Source: Ahaetulla prasina (lineage: Eukaryota; Chordata; Lepidosauria; Squamata; Colubridae). Taken from it: a stretch of DNA of 64,000 nucleotides. Under the pieces are notes generated by a model, which made no database searches, was not told the origin of the DNA, and worked only from the letters and a program-made list of their open reading frames with translations. Positions 44,290 through 54,717 of the stretch are shown piece after piece; position 1 is the first letter of the stretch, and every line of letters starts with the position of its first letter. The DNA lies in NCBI RefSeq assembly GCF_028640845.1, contig NC_080540.1, forward strand, positions 262,851,958 through 262,915,957. The letters are read 5' to 3'. The translations under genes were made by a program, and so were the position numbers.

Positions 44290-45000
44290 AAAAACCTTGA
44301 AGAGTTCTGTTTTAACTTGCTTTGAAAAGGCTTTCAGGATCAGAGCAAGCCTAATTTCTTTTGGTAATCTATTTCACAACAATTGAGCATTGAGTTCTCT
44401 GATCTCCTACTAATAGGTGACTACCAACAGTTTTCCAAGTTGTTTGAATTGGATGGATTAATACTGTTTGAGGGAGGTGCTCCTGCAGGCATCACCAAGT
44501 CATACAGGGCTTATAAATTAAAAATAGCACATTAAATTGCACCTGGATACCTACTGGCATTTAATGCAGAGCTCACAGCATAGCTGTAATATGTTCATGA
44601 TCTTTAGTGCCAGTTAGTAAACAGTATTTTGTACCAATTGTGAGTTCCAAGGGCTCTTTAATGGCAGTGACACGTAGGACACTTGCAGTTGTCCAGCTGT
44701 GCAGTTATGATAGCATAAGTTACCATTGGTATATCTTCCTGCTCCAGATATGGCTGCAACTGGTATATCAACCAGAGCAGGGCAAGGCCCTCCTACACAA
44801 AGCCTCCAATTTCTCATCCAAGAACCCTCAAGTGATGAACATGATTTCTTTAGGAGAAGTGAACCCTTTTGAGAAACAGTACTGACGTGGACAGAGATCT
44901 TCAGTGTATAAACAGCAGGTCCCTTAATAGCCTCAAGATACTTGGGCAAGACTTCTACCACATTGCCACCACAGCCTGCAGTGGTGAAGTACAATTGAGT
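44290..45000 (-). mobile_element. Ancient L2-clade LINE fragment
   Basis: The minus strand encodes an eroded L2 RT segment. It starts with LYFTTAGCGGN-VVEVLPKYLEAI, matching the YADDTQLYFST...EVLSxCLEA region of the younger copies. It continues to YVSLPLKSPWNSQLVQNTV, matching the MGLPLKSTWRLQLVQNAA region. Large gaps and stops separate the blocks. It is on the opposite strand to the adjacent young L2 copy. Confidence 0.65.
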
Positions 45001-45042
45001 ATCATCATCATCATCATCATCACCACCACCATCATTATCGTC
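45000..45042. repeat. (ATC)n/(ACC)n microsatellite
   Basis: Trinucleotide array atcatcatc changing to accaccacc, then attatcgtc, next to the ancient L2 fragment. Confidence 0.9.
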
Positions 45043-45480
45043 ATCTTGTTGATATTTCTTCTCACTCCAGCAGCTTCACTTAGAGGTTGAAAAGTAAAAG
45101 TCAACACACTACTGAACAGATGCCACCAAACTGATTTTTATACTATAACCACTGAAGGAGAACCACTGAAACACAGTGCTCCAATCCCTATTCTTTATAA
45201 GCAGTCAAGAAGGATACTATGGTTAAGGACATTAATAGCTGCTAAGAGGTTTCAGACATCCAGAAGGAGTTCTCTCCTCTCATATACAGTACATCATCTG
45301 TTAATATGATCAGTGCCATGTTGTGTCTTCTGCTTAGGCGAATACTTGACTGAAAAGATTCTCAATAAACTATTTCCTATAGGTTGTACTTTTCTTCATA
45401 CTATTACTCTCTTGAAACTCTACCTCATATAGACAATCATTGCATTCCTCTTAACTTCAGTTGACCTCACTCTCTGTTAG
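45043..45480. other. Possible continuation of old LINE; no gene
   Basis: A gctgctaagaggtttcagacatccagaagga block is reminiscent of an old LINE region but I cannot classify it. No open frame of note. Confidence 0.35.
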
Positions 45481-45488
45481 ACCTATAG

Positions 45489-45813
45489 CAGGGGTGAAAT
45501 CCAGCAGATTCTGACAGGTTGTGAAGAACCAGTAGCGGAAATTTTGAGTAGTTCGGAGAACCAGTAGCGGAAATTTTGAGTAGTTCGGAGAACCAGTAGT
45601 GGAAATTTTGAGTAGTTTGGAGAACCAGGAAATACCACCTCTGGCTTGCCCCAGAGTGGGGTGGGAATGGAGATTTTGCAATATCCTTCCCCTGGAATGG
45701 GGTGGAAATGGAGATTTTGCAGTATCCTTCCCCTGCCATGCCCACCAAGCCACACCATGCCCACCAAGCCACGCCCACAGAACTGGAGTAAAAAAATTTG
45801 GATTTCAGCACTG
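45489..45813. mobile_element. hAT-type MITE with perfect 8-bp duplication
   Basis: 325 bp beginning CAGGGGTGAAATCC and ending GGATTTCAGCACTG. It is flanked by the perfect 8-bp duplication acctatag (45481-45488 and 45814-45821). Inside are three tandem units of about 32 bp (agaaccagtagcggaaattt...gttcgg, about 45532-45630) and a second duplicated block (ggaatggagattttgca, twice). It is non-coding. The intact duplication implies a fairly recent arrival. Confidence 0.9.
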
Positions 45814-45821
45814 ACCTATAG

Positions 45822-46166
45822 ATGTATCACATCATAAATTCAATTCGACATAAAAGCTAAAACTGCTTTTATTGATATTGCCTACAATAACAAAATTTTG
45901 AAAGAGTGATTCTTCCGTGATTCCTCCTCCTTCTTATATTTCTCTGAATCAGAGAGACATCTGCAGAGCGGCTCCCAAATATTATCTCTATTCTAGCTTA
46001 AATCATGTTTTAACCCTTTTGCCTAGACAACAGTTCCGGTATACTTCCATCAACATATTCTTTTTTTCTACATTATCCCCATCTCACTTTCTTCAAAGGT
46101 CATGTTTATAGTATGATGAACAAGAAATACACATATCAACTGAATATATATATATGTATATATATA
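45822..46166. other. No recognised feature
   Basis: AT-rich DNA leading into the first (TA)n tract of the Penelope-like cluster. Confidence 0.45.
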
Positions 46167-46210
46167 TATGTAGGTCTTTGGTTATTTGGGTTTTCTCCCG
46201 CATAAAATTG

Positions 46211-46268
46211 GAAGTGTCTTGGCGACGTTTCGACGAAGTCTCATTCGTCATCTTCAGGCTTCAGCTTC
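46211..46268 (-). ncRNA. Hammerhead-ribozyme-like motif (copy 1)
   Basis: Minus-strand order: helix-I strand gaagctgaagc, core ctgaaga, one extra t, stem gacga/tcgtc with an 8-nt loop, core gaa, then acgtc and a gcc...cttc strand that can close helix I. This fits the CUGANGA..GAA..UH plan of minimal type-I hammerheads reported in Penelope-like elements. Helix III would be only ac/gt, as in forms that work as dimers. Confidence 0.6.
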
Positions 46269-46573
46269 GTGCTTCTGGGAGCAATGTGTGATTGCAGCTG
46301 TTTCTTCCTTTTTAACTGCTAGTAGGGGTTTGAACTGATTGGGTGGGAGCTTGGCTGTGCTCTGATTGGATGGGTTTTTTTTTGTGCTCTGATTGGCTGG
46401 GTGTGTGTCCTGTTTGGGTGGGAGCTTGGTTGTGCTCAGATTAGTCTGAGTTGCAGGGGGATTTGAGCTGGTGAGCTGCATTGCTGTTGTTTGGCTTCGT
46501 GTTTGTGGTTGTGCTACATCTTCATAGTGGGTGTCAGTCTGCTGCATGTATGGATTGGAGGGGTTTGAAATGG

Positions 46574-46908
46574 CTAATGTTGCAGCTGTGGTCTGGTTTC
46601 TGGTCCTTGGTCATGCTTCATGATAGTGTGGGTTTGGGTCTGCTTTCTGGGTGGATGTGTGGTGGTGACATCCTGTGTGGACCTCGTGAGTGTGGGTCTG
46701 GTGTCATTCCTCGTGTTAGGGACTCGTTTGTCAATAAGGGTGGGTTTCCAAATGGCTGGTAGGCGGGAGGTGTCATCTCGTTTGTTCATGCTGTGTGGGC
46801 GTTTTTCTATCATGATGGCTTCTCTGATTATTCTGTTGTTAAAGTGTTCAGTTTTGGTTATAGTGCTGGTCTTTTTAAAGTCAATATCGTGTCCTGTGGC
46901 TTTAAGGT
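46574..46908 (-). pseudogene. GIY-YIG endonuclease C-terminus of a Penelope-like element
   Basis: The open minus-strand stretch begins LKATGHDIDFKKTSTITKTE, then FNNRIIREAIMIEKRPHSMN, then LPAIWKPTLIDKR. The order 'GHxIDFxxT.....E..xxRxIREAIxIxK...xxN' is the typical end of the endonuclease of Penelope-like elements. The catalytic GIY-YIG start and the RT are missing, cut by an inverted repeat at 46912. After the domain comes a Thr/Pro/Gln-rich tail (TRPTLTRSTQDVTT) with no known function. A second partial copy of the tail lies at 47270-47880. Confidence 0.75.
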
Positions 46909-46911
46909 AAT

Positions 46912-47017
46912 AACCAAAGACCTACATACAAACACCCACGAAAACCTCAGAATATATATATATATATATATTTGTTTTCTGAGGTTTTCACGGGTGTTTG
47001 TATGTAGGTCTTTGGTT
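46912..47017. repeat. Inverted repeat around (TA)n
   Basis: 41-bp arms (46912-46952 and 46977-47017, two mismatches) flank a short (TA)n core. The arms are the terminal sequence of the Penelope-like family (aaccaaagacctacatac and then aaacctcagaa). This inverted pair interrupts the endonuclease frame of copy 1. Confidence 0.9.
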
Positions 47018-47222
47018 GTTCGGGTTTTCTCCCGTGTAAAATTGGAAGTGTCTTGGCGACGTTTCGACGAAGTCTCATTCGTCATCTTCAGGCTTCAGCT
47101 TCGTGCTTCTTGCTCCCAGAAGCACGAAGCTGAAGCCTGAAGATGACGAATGAGACTTCGTCAAACGTCGCCAAGACACTTCCAATTTTACACGGAGAAA
47201 ACCCGAACAACCAAAGACCTAC

Positions 47223-47224
<2 letters not shown>
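47002..47224. repeat. Large inverted repeat of pLTR-like ends
   Basis: Arms of about 107-109 bp (47002-47110 and 47118-47224) surround a 7-bp spacer (tgctccc). Each arm holds one hammerhead-like motif in opposite orientation. The minus-strand one (47045-47102) has an intact core. The plus-strand one (47126-47182) has lost a base and reads tcgtcaaacg where the intact copies read tcgtcgaaacg. Confidence 0.9.
47045..47102 (-). ncRNA. Hammerhead-ribozyme-like motif (copy 2)
   Basis: Same order and same core bases as copy 1, in a palindromic setting with a broken copy 3 opposite it. Confidence 0.55.
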
Positions 47225-47277
<53 letters not shown>

Positions 47278-47282
47278 GTATA
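47225..47282. repeat. (TA)n tract
   Basis: About 55 bases of alternating TA between oppositely oriented Penelope-like ends. Confidence 0.95.
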
Positions 47283-47868
47283 TATATAGGTCTTTGGTTG
47301 TTCGGGTTTTCTCCAGTGTAAAATTGGAAGTGTCTTGGCGGCGTTACGACGAAGTCGCATACGTCATCTTCAGGCTCCAGCATCGTGCTTCTGGGACCAA
47401 TGTGTGATCGCAGCTGTTTCTTCCTTTTAACTGCTAGTGGGGATTTGAACTGATTGGGTGGGAGTTTGGCTGTGCTCTGATTGGATGGGGGGGGTTTTGT
47501 GCTCTGATTGGCTGGGGGTGTGTCCTGTGTTGGTGGGGGCTTGTTTGTGCTCAGTTTAGTCTGTGTTGCAGGGGGATCTGAGCCGGTGAGCTGCATAGCT
47601 GCTGTCTGGCTTCGCGGTCGTGCTACATCATCATAGTGGGTGTTAGTCTGCTGCATGTATGGATTGGAGGGGTTTGAAATGGCTAATGTTGCAGCTGCGG
47701 TCTGGCTTCTGGTCCTTGGTCGTGCTTCATGATCAGTGTGGGTTTGGGTCTGCTTTCTGGGTGGATGTGCGGTGGTGACATCCTGTGTGGACCTCGTGAG
47801 TGTGGGTCTGGTGTCATTCCTCGTGTTAGGGACTCGTTTGTCAATAAGGGCGGGTTTCCAAATGGCTT
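47283..47868 (-). mobile_element. Penelope-like element 3' end, copy 2
   Basis: Parallels copy 1 without the endonuclease start. The coding tail reads WKPALIDKRVPNTRNDTRPT, then a 207-codon Thr/Pro/Gln-rich frame (47270-47893). It runs through the end region. The hammerhead-like core at 47326-47385 is changed (cgtaacg in place of cgaaacg, plus stem changes), so self-cleavage is unlikely here. At 47868 it meets an oppositely oriented copy. Confidence 0.75.
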
Positions 47869-48118
47869 TCCAAACAAAACCCCCCCCATCCAATCAGAGC
47901 ACAGCCAAACTCCCACCCAATCAGTTCAAATCCCCACTAGCAGTTAAAAGGAAGAAACAGCTGCGATCACACATTGCTCCCAGAAGCACGAAGCTGAAGC
48001 CTGAAGATGACGAATGAGACTTCGTCGAAACGTCGCCAAGACACTTCCAATTTTACACGGGAGAAAACCCGAACAACCAAAGACCTATATACAAACACCC
48101 GTGAAAACCTCAGAAAAC
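47869..48118 (+). mobile_element. Penelope-like element end, copy 3 (inverted)
   Basis: Inverted relative to copy 2. The segment from about 47872 to 48088 is the reverse complement of about 47287-47508. It carries an intact hammerhead-like motif (47990-48048) and ends acctatatacaaacacccgt then gaaaacctcagaaaac at a (TA)n tract. Confidence 0.8.
47990..48048 (+). ncRNA. Hammerhead-ribozyme-like motif (copy 5)
   Basis: Core ctgaaga at 48001-48007; stem gacga (48009-48013) with tcgtc (48022-48026); gaa at 48027-48029; acgtc at 48030-48034, where the last c would be the cleavage residue. Helix I can form from gc/gc next to the core plus gaag/cttc beyond an internal loop. The t at 48008 is an extra base relative to the textbook core. 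Activity is not shown. Confidence 0.6.
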
Positions 48119-48474
<356 letters not shown>

Positions 48475-49559
48475 TTCTTGTTCATTATGCTCTAGGTTTT
48501 AGAAATTAATCAACTAATAACATTTGCATATGGATTTTCATGAGGGAAAGTCACTGGTAGGGTAATAGGTAAAGTAGAACATAACTATAGAGATTCTCAG
48601 TCAACCAGATCATCTGTAGAACATATTGCTTTTATATATGGAGAATGGTGATCTGTCTATATTGATGGTCTTTATCAATTTTATAAAAAAAAACACCTTT
48701 GCCACATTTTTGGAAAAAGACTACATGTAAAAATATAGCCTCTAAGACATGCCAATAAACTTTAATGGGAATAAACAAGGATAGGAGACACTAATGATCA
48801 GATAACTATGGTGATATTTGGCAAAGATTTTCCAAGGACTTTGTTTTTGTGAATAATTTGTTCTTTTCTGCCTTAGCTGTTGGATATCACCTTCATACAC
48901 ATTTTTTATTATTAATAAGAAAAATAAATTGCCTTCACCGCCACTGCAAAGATGTTTTTGTTTATCTTGTAATTTTACATGGATTGAAAATTTTTGACTA
49001 TCTTTAGGACTCTGTTGTTCCTTTGTTCTTTATGTAACCAGTTGCTGTACTACAAAATAGCCCAATAAATATTTGTAATTAAGATGTTGCAGCAGCAATT
49101 CATCCCCTAAATGTTCACTGAAATAATATCTTAATTGAGGTTTTTTTCCTTTTCTTTTTTTTTTACAAAAACCACAACAATCATCACCCGGTTTGGCTAG
49201 CACTCTCCTCCTTAGAAGTGAGATTGCTGTGAAAAGTGAGGATAGCACTTGATGTGTTACTATTTGTTGTGAAGTGATTTAATAAATGTTTAAACAAGTC
49301 ATGCTGCTGTGACAGCATTTTCTAGTTAGAAGTTGTAGCTCGAATTTTTGTCATGCACGTGGTCCATAATCTCTTGAACCCTTTAATACAGAGACCATTC
49401 TGAAATATTCTGTTTCTATCAATAGAACTATTTGGGAATTTGCTTCAGTATCTCTCAGTACTGGAACAGAGGATCCAAAGAGATCTAAGTGACTTGGTAA
49501 AGGATTTGCCCTAAATGATGACTCTGCCAGGAGGATTCCCTTTTTGATAGCTCTGCCAT
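48475..49559. other. No recognised feature
   Basis: Ordinary AT-rich DNA with no gene or repeat I can name. Confidence 0.45.
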
Positions 49560-49960
49560 GTTTATTTTATTTATTTAAGAAAATTTGTATGGCCGCCCAC
49601 TCACTGTCAGTAACTCTGGGCAGTTTCAAAAATAAAAATCCAATATGCAAACAATAAAAAACATTAATCTCCCTGCCCCTCTAGCAACCACAATCAATCA
49701 AACAAGCCACTTGATGGGCTCCATCCTACTCTGGATTCCCTAGGCCCATTGGCAAAACTAGGACTTGCAACAGAGTGCCAAAGTGAGGGCCAATCTAATC
49801 TCCACAGAAATAATGTTCCAAAGGGAGGGAGCCACTATAGAGAAGCCTCTTATGTCTACAATAATGTCTGGTCCTGCCAGATAGACCTCTGTAGGAGAGG
49901 GGGCCTGCAACATTCCCTGCTCCCTATTCTGGTGGGTTGGGTAGATGTGACTGTTATTTA
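49560..49960 (-). mobile_element. Old L2/CR1-like LINE 3' end
   Basis: The plus strand starts with a tttattttatttattta tail, then tatggccgcccactcactgtcagt, the inverse of a 'gggcggccatacaaattt' 3' end, and then a degraded body. It resembles an older relative of the L2 3' end, but the family is uncertain. Confidence 0.5.
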
Positions 49961-50540
49961 CTAATATTGATTTTATTTTTGACAGAGCATCCAGTTATAT
50001 TAGTTTTTACATTATATTACCACAGTTCTTCTTTTAAAAAATTCTGTATTTGTGTTCCAAAATATATATTTTTCAAGGGCCACTTTGTTTAGGTCTTACT
50101 TTAACACAAAAATTGTTCTGGGTTTGAAGAGGTTGCTCTCTTAAGGAAACACCAAATGGGGAAAAAAAACCTTGCTCCTGTCCACTCAATTTAAAGAATG
50201 CTGACAACCAGTTTTTGAAGCAGCAAGTTGAGACAATGGGAGTTTTCCCAGAGGTTTCCCTACTACTAGCTGCTCTTTTTGTTGTTGGCTTCCCTGATTT
50301 CTTTGTACCATCAAGCCAGCCTCTCTCTTTGTTCCTGCAGACAGAAGACTCCCAGCTGGGCTCCCCTTTACTGCCAAGTAGCTTCTCTTTCTATCTTGCT
50401 TTGAAAGGCTGTCTCATATTCTCAGAATCTTCTTAGGGCACCCTTCGTTTGGGTTACCATTTCTTTGTTTCCGTTCTCCTATTTTATAGCCAGTCCTGCA
50501 AACCAAACCTCTCTTCTTTTCCTTTCTCCTCCCAAGCATG
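49961..50540. other. No recognised feature
   Basis: Short open frames only. Confidence 0.4.
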
Positions 50541-51150
50541 TGTTGTGACGCAGGCCCAAGTAGGTAGTAGGAAACTCAGTCAGTGTAAAAACAAACAAAC
50601 TTTATTAGAACAGCTGAGAATTACTTCATTCTCAGCATAATTCAACTAAATTAAAGCAAATTCCTCCCAACACAAATTCCTCAGTCCTATCACCAACCTT
50701 GGTCCAATTAGGCAAACTGCCAAAGGCCTTTCTTGGCAAACGTTCAGAAGACACCGATACAAAATAAATGCAACAAGACAAAGCTATCAACGTTGTTTTC
50801 CAGCAAAGAGCCCAAATGCTGTTGCTGGTCTTTTAAGCCTTATGGGAGGGGCCAATCATCTCTTGGCCCTATTCCCAAGTCGTCCTCTTTGCTTGAACTG
50901 CTCTTGCCTTCTGGCAGCTCTTCTCAAGCGTGCATTAGGAACAGGCTCCTCCTGTTCCTCTGCCTCACTACTGTCAGTCTCTGGAGGCTCTGGAGTCTGC
51001 ACCTCACTCCCCAATGGCCCTGGCCCCACCTCAGCCTCCTATGCAGAGCCCTCATCCAGGCCTTCCCCAGCCTCCAGGACTGGCCCACGCTCTTCCTCAT
51101 TGCTGTCTGACTCCGTTGCCAGCTCCGCAGGCTGCTGGCAAACCACAACA
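50541..51150 (-). repeat. Solo LTR
   Basis: A 610-bp segment starts tgttgtgacg and ends ccacaaca, giving the TG...CA LTR form within an inverted TGTTGTG/CACAACA. The flanks gcatg (50536-50540) and gcaag (51151-51155) look like a 5-bp duplication with one change. On the minus strand it has a TATA-like ggcttaaaagacc (near 50830) and an AATAAA (near 50600) in the right order. There is no internal retroelement sequence, so the body was probably lost by LTR-LTR recombination. The LTR differs from that of the Gypsy element at 2769-8614. Confidence 0.8.
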
Positions 51151-52180
51151 GCAAGTGTCTGTCTATGCACCTATAAACTTTTACCTTTTTTTATTGCCTA
51201 TTTGGTCTTTGGGACATATCTGATGCCTTGGTAGAAGTCTTCTATAACGGCAAGCTATCCAACAGCTTGTAGAATCAATCTTGAAAGCTTAATGCTAACA
51301 AGAAGCCTCCCATTGCTTCAGATTATCTGCCCCTCTATTTACTTAGTATTTCTAGGCCCCAAAGGTGCTTTTTCAAAAGGTAACTGGACTTTCTTTGTTT
51401 TACTTGAAAACGTTTCACTTCTCATTTAAGAAGCTTCTCTATTTCTAGGGATCTCAGTTCCTCCACTTCTGACTTTTTCCTCTTTTAGATGTTTGCAACT
51501 AGAAGCACAGTACCCAAGTTCATTTCCTCATTGCTTCTGTCAAATTCTTGCCAGTTTTCCTCAAGCTTTATTCTTTTCTCAGCTTTACTGCAAGCACTTG
51601 GGTTGCATTTGCTAATCTATTTTTCCAGCATGATTTAGAAAAAGCTATTGTTTTTGCTGTTGTTTTCAGCATTTTATTCATGGTATCATGTCTACATCGC
51701 AGAGCCAATAATTACTTCTCCAAATGTACCTTTCTTTTGTTACTTGAAAGCTAGGGGTTAAGTAGACATCAATTAACAAGAAATCACTGACTTTTTAAAA
51801 CATGTGTGAACACTATAGTTAATATATTAACCTATTGTGACCTATTGCTGAAACGTTTCAAGTACCTAATGACCTAATGATCATGATCTAATAGTGATGA
51901 ATTATAAAGAGAAAATTCAGTGGTATTTTCCCACACTTTATCCTTTTTGCACTATCTCAGTCTGCAACAGACATTAACTGCTACATTAATTAGAATCTAA
52001 CTTTCTATTTAAAAATAATATTTTCACTTTTTATAACATGCGAATGACATGCATAATTTTAAGCTGTACATATGTCCTCAAAGAGGCATTGAATGACAAT
52101 GAAATCATTCTGAAATTTGGAAACTATTTGGATGGAAAAGAGTTATTCAGGTGATCAGACATATTGATGTTCCAGACATA
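51151..52180. other. No recognised feature
   Basis: AT-rich DNA, short open frames only. Confidence 0.45.
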
Positions 52181-52525
52181 TACCCTCTGGAACGAACTTC
52201 CCCCCGGTTTACGTCAATTGCCTGACCTTCGGACCTTTCGCCGGGAACTGAAAACTTATCTATTTATTCAAGCGGGACTGGCCTGATTTTTAAATTCTAA
52301 ATTTTTAATTTTTAATTTTTAATTGTAATTTTACTGGGTATTTTATATGGTCAATTGGACGGTTTTAATTTCGGCCTTTTATTGAATAAGCTTTTTAATT
52401 GTTATTTTAATATGTATATTAATTGTTTTAAATGAAGGCTGTACACTGCCCTGAGTCCTTCGGGAGAAGGGCGGTATAAAAGTTTAATTAATAAACAAAC
52501 AAACAAACAAATAAATAAATAAATA
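52181..52525 (+). mobile_element. L2-clade LINE extreme 3' end
   Basis: The last about 30 codons (TLWNELPPGLRQLPDLRTF order), the 3' UTR, the hairpin (52446-52474, with a U-G wobble in the first stem) and a composite aaac/aaat tail. Confidence 0.92.
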
Positions 52526-54022
52526 TTGTAACAGGTAAATTGGTTGAATTTGAGTTTCTAATTCAGATTTTTAGAAATGGCCAAATCTCATCTGGATTAT
52601 TCTAGAGGCACCACATTACCAAAATCGATGACCAAAATTCTGGAAAATTGCAGCACTAGTGACATATGGTGAGGTTACTCAGACAATTTTTAGACAACAG
52701 ATTATACACTTTCTATGAAGGAAATTAATGTTTAAGTGGAAAGATGAGGATCTTTTCTGGAATATAGTAGAGCTGAGCTTCAGAAGACCTATAAAGAATG
52801 AATTTGCTGGCTTTATTTTGTTTCATAATCTACTTTCATTGCTCATGTGAGAAAACAATAGGTTTGAGTTTCTGAATTACACATTAGCTAATAAAAACAA
52901 ACCAAGTATAATGCAAGGGCATTTTGCTATAGGACTCCATAAGCATGTCATGATAAAATGCATTCTATCATATTTTACTATCACTATCATAAGATTGACA
53001 ACTGTCCCCTTTAAACATTCAAAATAAAACATTCAAAATATCTCTTTTGGTAACCAATTGGTTTAAACATTTGATTAGCAAATATCTGACAGCAAGCTGC
53101 ATACCTGTCCATGTCAGCAACACTCTGTTGTTGAAGCATGTTAAATTGTGGTAGAGGAGACAAAACATTATTTTAAAACAGAGATAATTCAAGACAACTT
53201 TAAGGTACCTTAGTTACGGGCTAGGGATGACAAGAAAGGGATGAGAAGAAACAACACGAGGAATTGTTATTTAAAACAAACTGCCCATCACACTAAAAAA
53301 GAAGATTGTTTAGCACTGAGTATTAATAATAAAGCTGAGCCAAAATTTTGATGCTGTTTAAGTGAGAAGGAATTGGAAAGCTTGTCTGTGTTCTTCATAG
53401 CCTTCCAGATATGAAGAAGTATGAAAACTGCAACATTTGTTCTAGCAAATTTAAAATATACTTTTCTGGATCACATTCCTGATGTAGATAACTTTTTTCT
53501 TTAATAACAATGCAATTGATGGATATATTTTCACAGTAACTAATAAGCAAATTATTTCAGAACAATCCATTTATTTATTTTACAAAACTGTGGATACTCA
53601 GATTCCTCATCCATAGAAGCTCACGAGGTGATTTTGGACCAGTCACCGTCTCTATTTCAGGCTTTGAGCTCCTGAAAAAGAAACATAAATCAATTAATCA
53701 AATAAACAAATTAAAAACTAGTTTCAAAATGTATGTATGAATTTGGCTAGATCCACAGGTTTTAAAAAGAATAACCTCTTCCGTCTCCCCCCAGAAAACT
53801 TATCCACAATCATAAGGATGCAGCTTTATGATTTTTTAGGGGAGGTTTACTAGAGTCATAGGATCTACTGCATCTCCTCTGAAGAAGACTATCTGTGGGA
53901 TCTGAATTGCTTGATGCAATCAAGCAGACACTTAACAGCCTTTGGTCAAGAATGCTTTTTTTAGGATTCTAGTATTGAGCAGGATACATTATATGGACTA
54001 AATGTCTCTTCATTTTCATATC
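52526..54022. other. No gene; weak SINE-like trace
   Basis: A gctcacgaggtgattttggaccagtcaccgt stretch (53620-53650) recalls the core of MIR-like SINEs, but it is too short to call. Confidence 0.4.
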
Positions 54023-54340
54023 AGTGGTGGGTTTCAATTTTTTTTTATACTGGTTCTGTGGGTGTGGCTTGGTGAGTGTGACATGGCTTGGTGGGCGTGG
54101 CAGGGGAAGGATACTATAAAATCTCCATTCCCACCCCACTCCAACATTACACTACTGTAAAATATCCATTCCCTCTCCAATCCAGAGGAAAGTTACTGCA
54201 AAATCCCCAATTCCTCCCGATCAGCTGGAACTTGGGAAGCAGAGAATAGATGGGGGTGGGGCCAGTCAGAATTTTTATTACTGGTTCTCTGAACTACTCA
54301 AAATTTCCACTACTGGTTCTCCAGATCTGATCAGAACCTG
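54023..54340. mobile_element. hAT-type MITE, right end worn
   Basis: Starts CAGTGGTGGGTTTC at 54025 and contains the ggttctctgaactactcaaa block also seen, inverted, in the element at 45489-45813. The right terminal repeat is lost after gaacctgctgaaa. Confidence 0.7.
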
Positions 54341-54489
54341 CTGAAAGGAAAGCATCAGCTTACACTTCCATCTACTATGCCCAATATGATTGTTCAGTAA
54401 ATTGAATTGGAATAAGGATCCAAGAGAGCTCAGTTCTGATTACGATTCTTTCAGATAAACCAGATTTTTCCACAGTACTCAATTGCTGC

Positions 54490-54717
54490 AATTTAACCTA
54501 GCCGAGCCTAGCATTTAGGCTTTCATACCACCTCAAAGCACTTTACAGCACTCTCTGGGCAGTTTATAATGTAGGCGTTATATGCATATTGTCACCAATA
54601 ATCTGGCTTCACATTTTACCAACCCTGGAAGGATGGAAGGCTGAAACAAATTTGAACCCCATCAGGATTGAACTCCAGGCTCTGGACAGAGGTTATGCCA
54701 CCATGGCTCCTTTATTC
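54490..54717 (-). mobile_element. tRNA-derived SINE, diverged (antisense)
   Basis: Antisense body related to the SINEs at 12950 and 40505: aaagcactttacagcact, then cctggaaggatggaaggctg, then gattgaactccaggct where the B box would be. More diverged than the other two, so possibly a different subfamily. Confidence 0.65.

Larger units (their letters stand above)
46167..46911 (-). mobile_element. Penelope-like element 3' end, copy 1
   Basis: On the minus strand this carries the C-terminal part of a GIY-YIG-type endonuclease (46574-46908), then a long repetitive 3' region, and then a pLTR-like end with a hammerhead-like motif (46211-46268). It abuts (TA)n tracts on both sides. Penelope-like elements are retroelements with an RT related to telomerase and complex, often inverted or tandem, terminal repeats. 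The RT is not present here. Confidence 0.75.

Noticed and set aside
50733..51234. Overlapping open frames of 125 and 130 codons
   Set aside because: They run through the solo LTR in both directions and show no protein motif.
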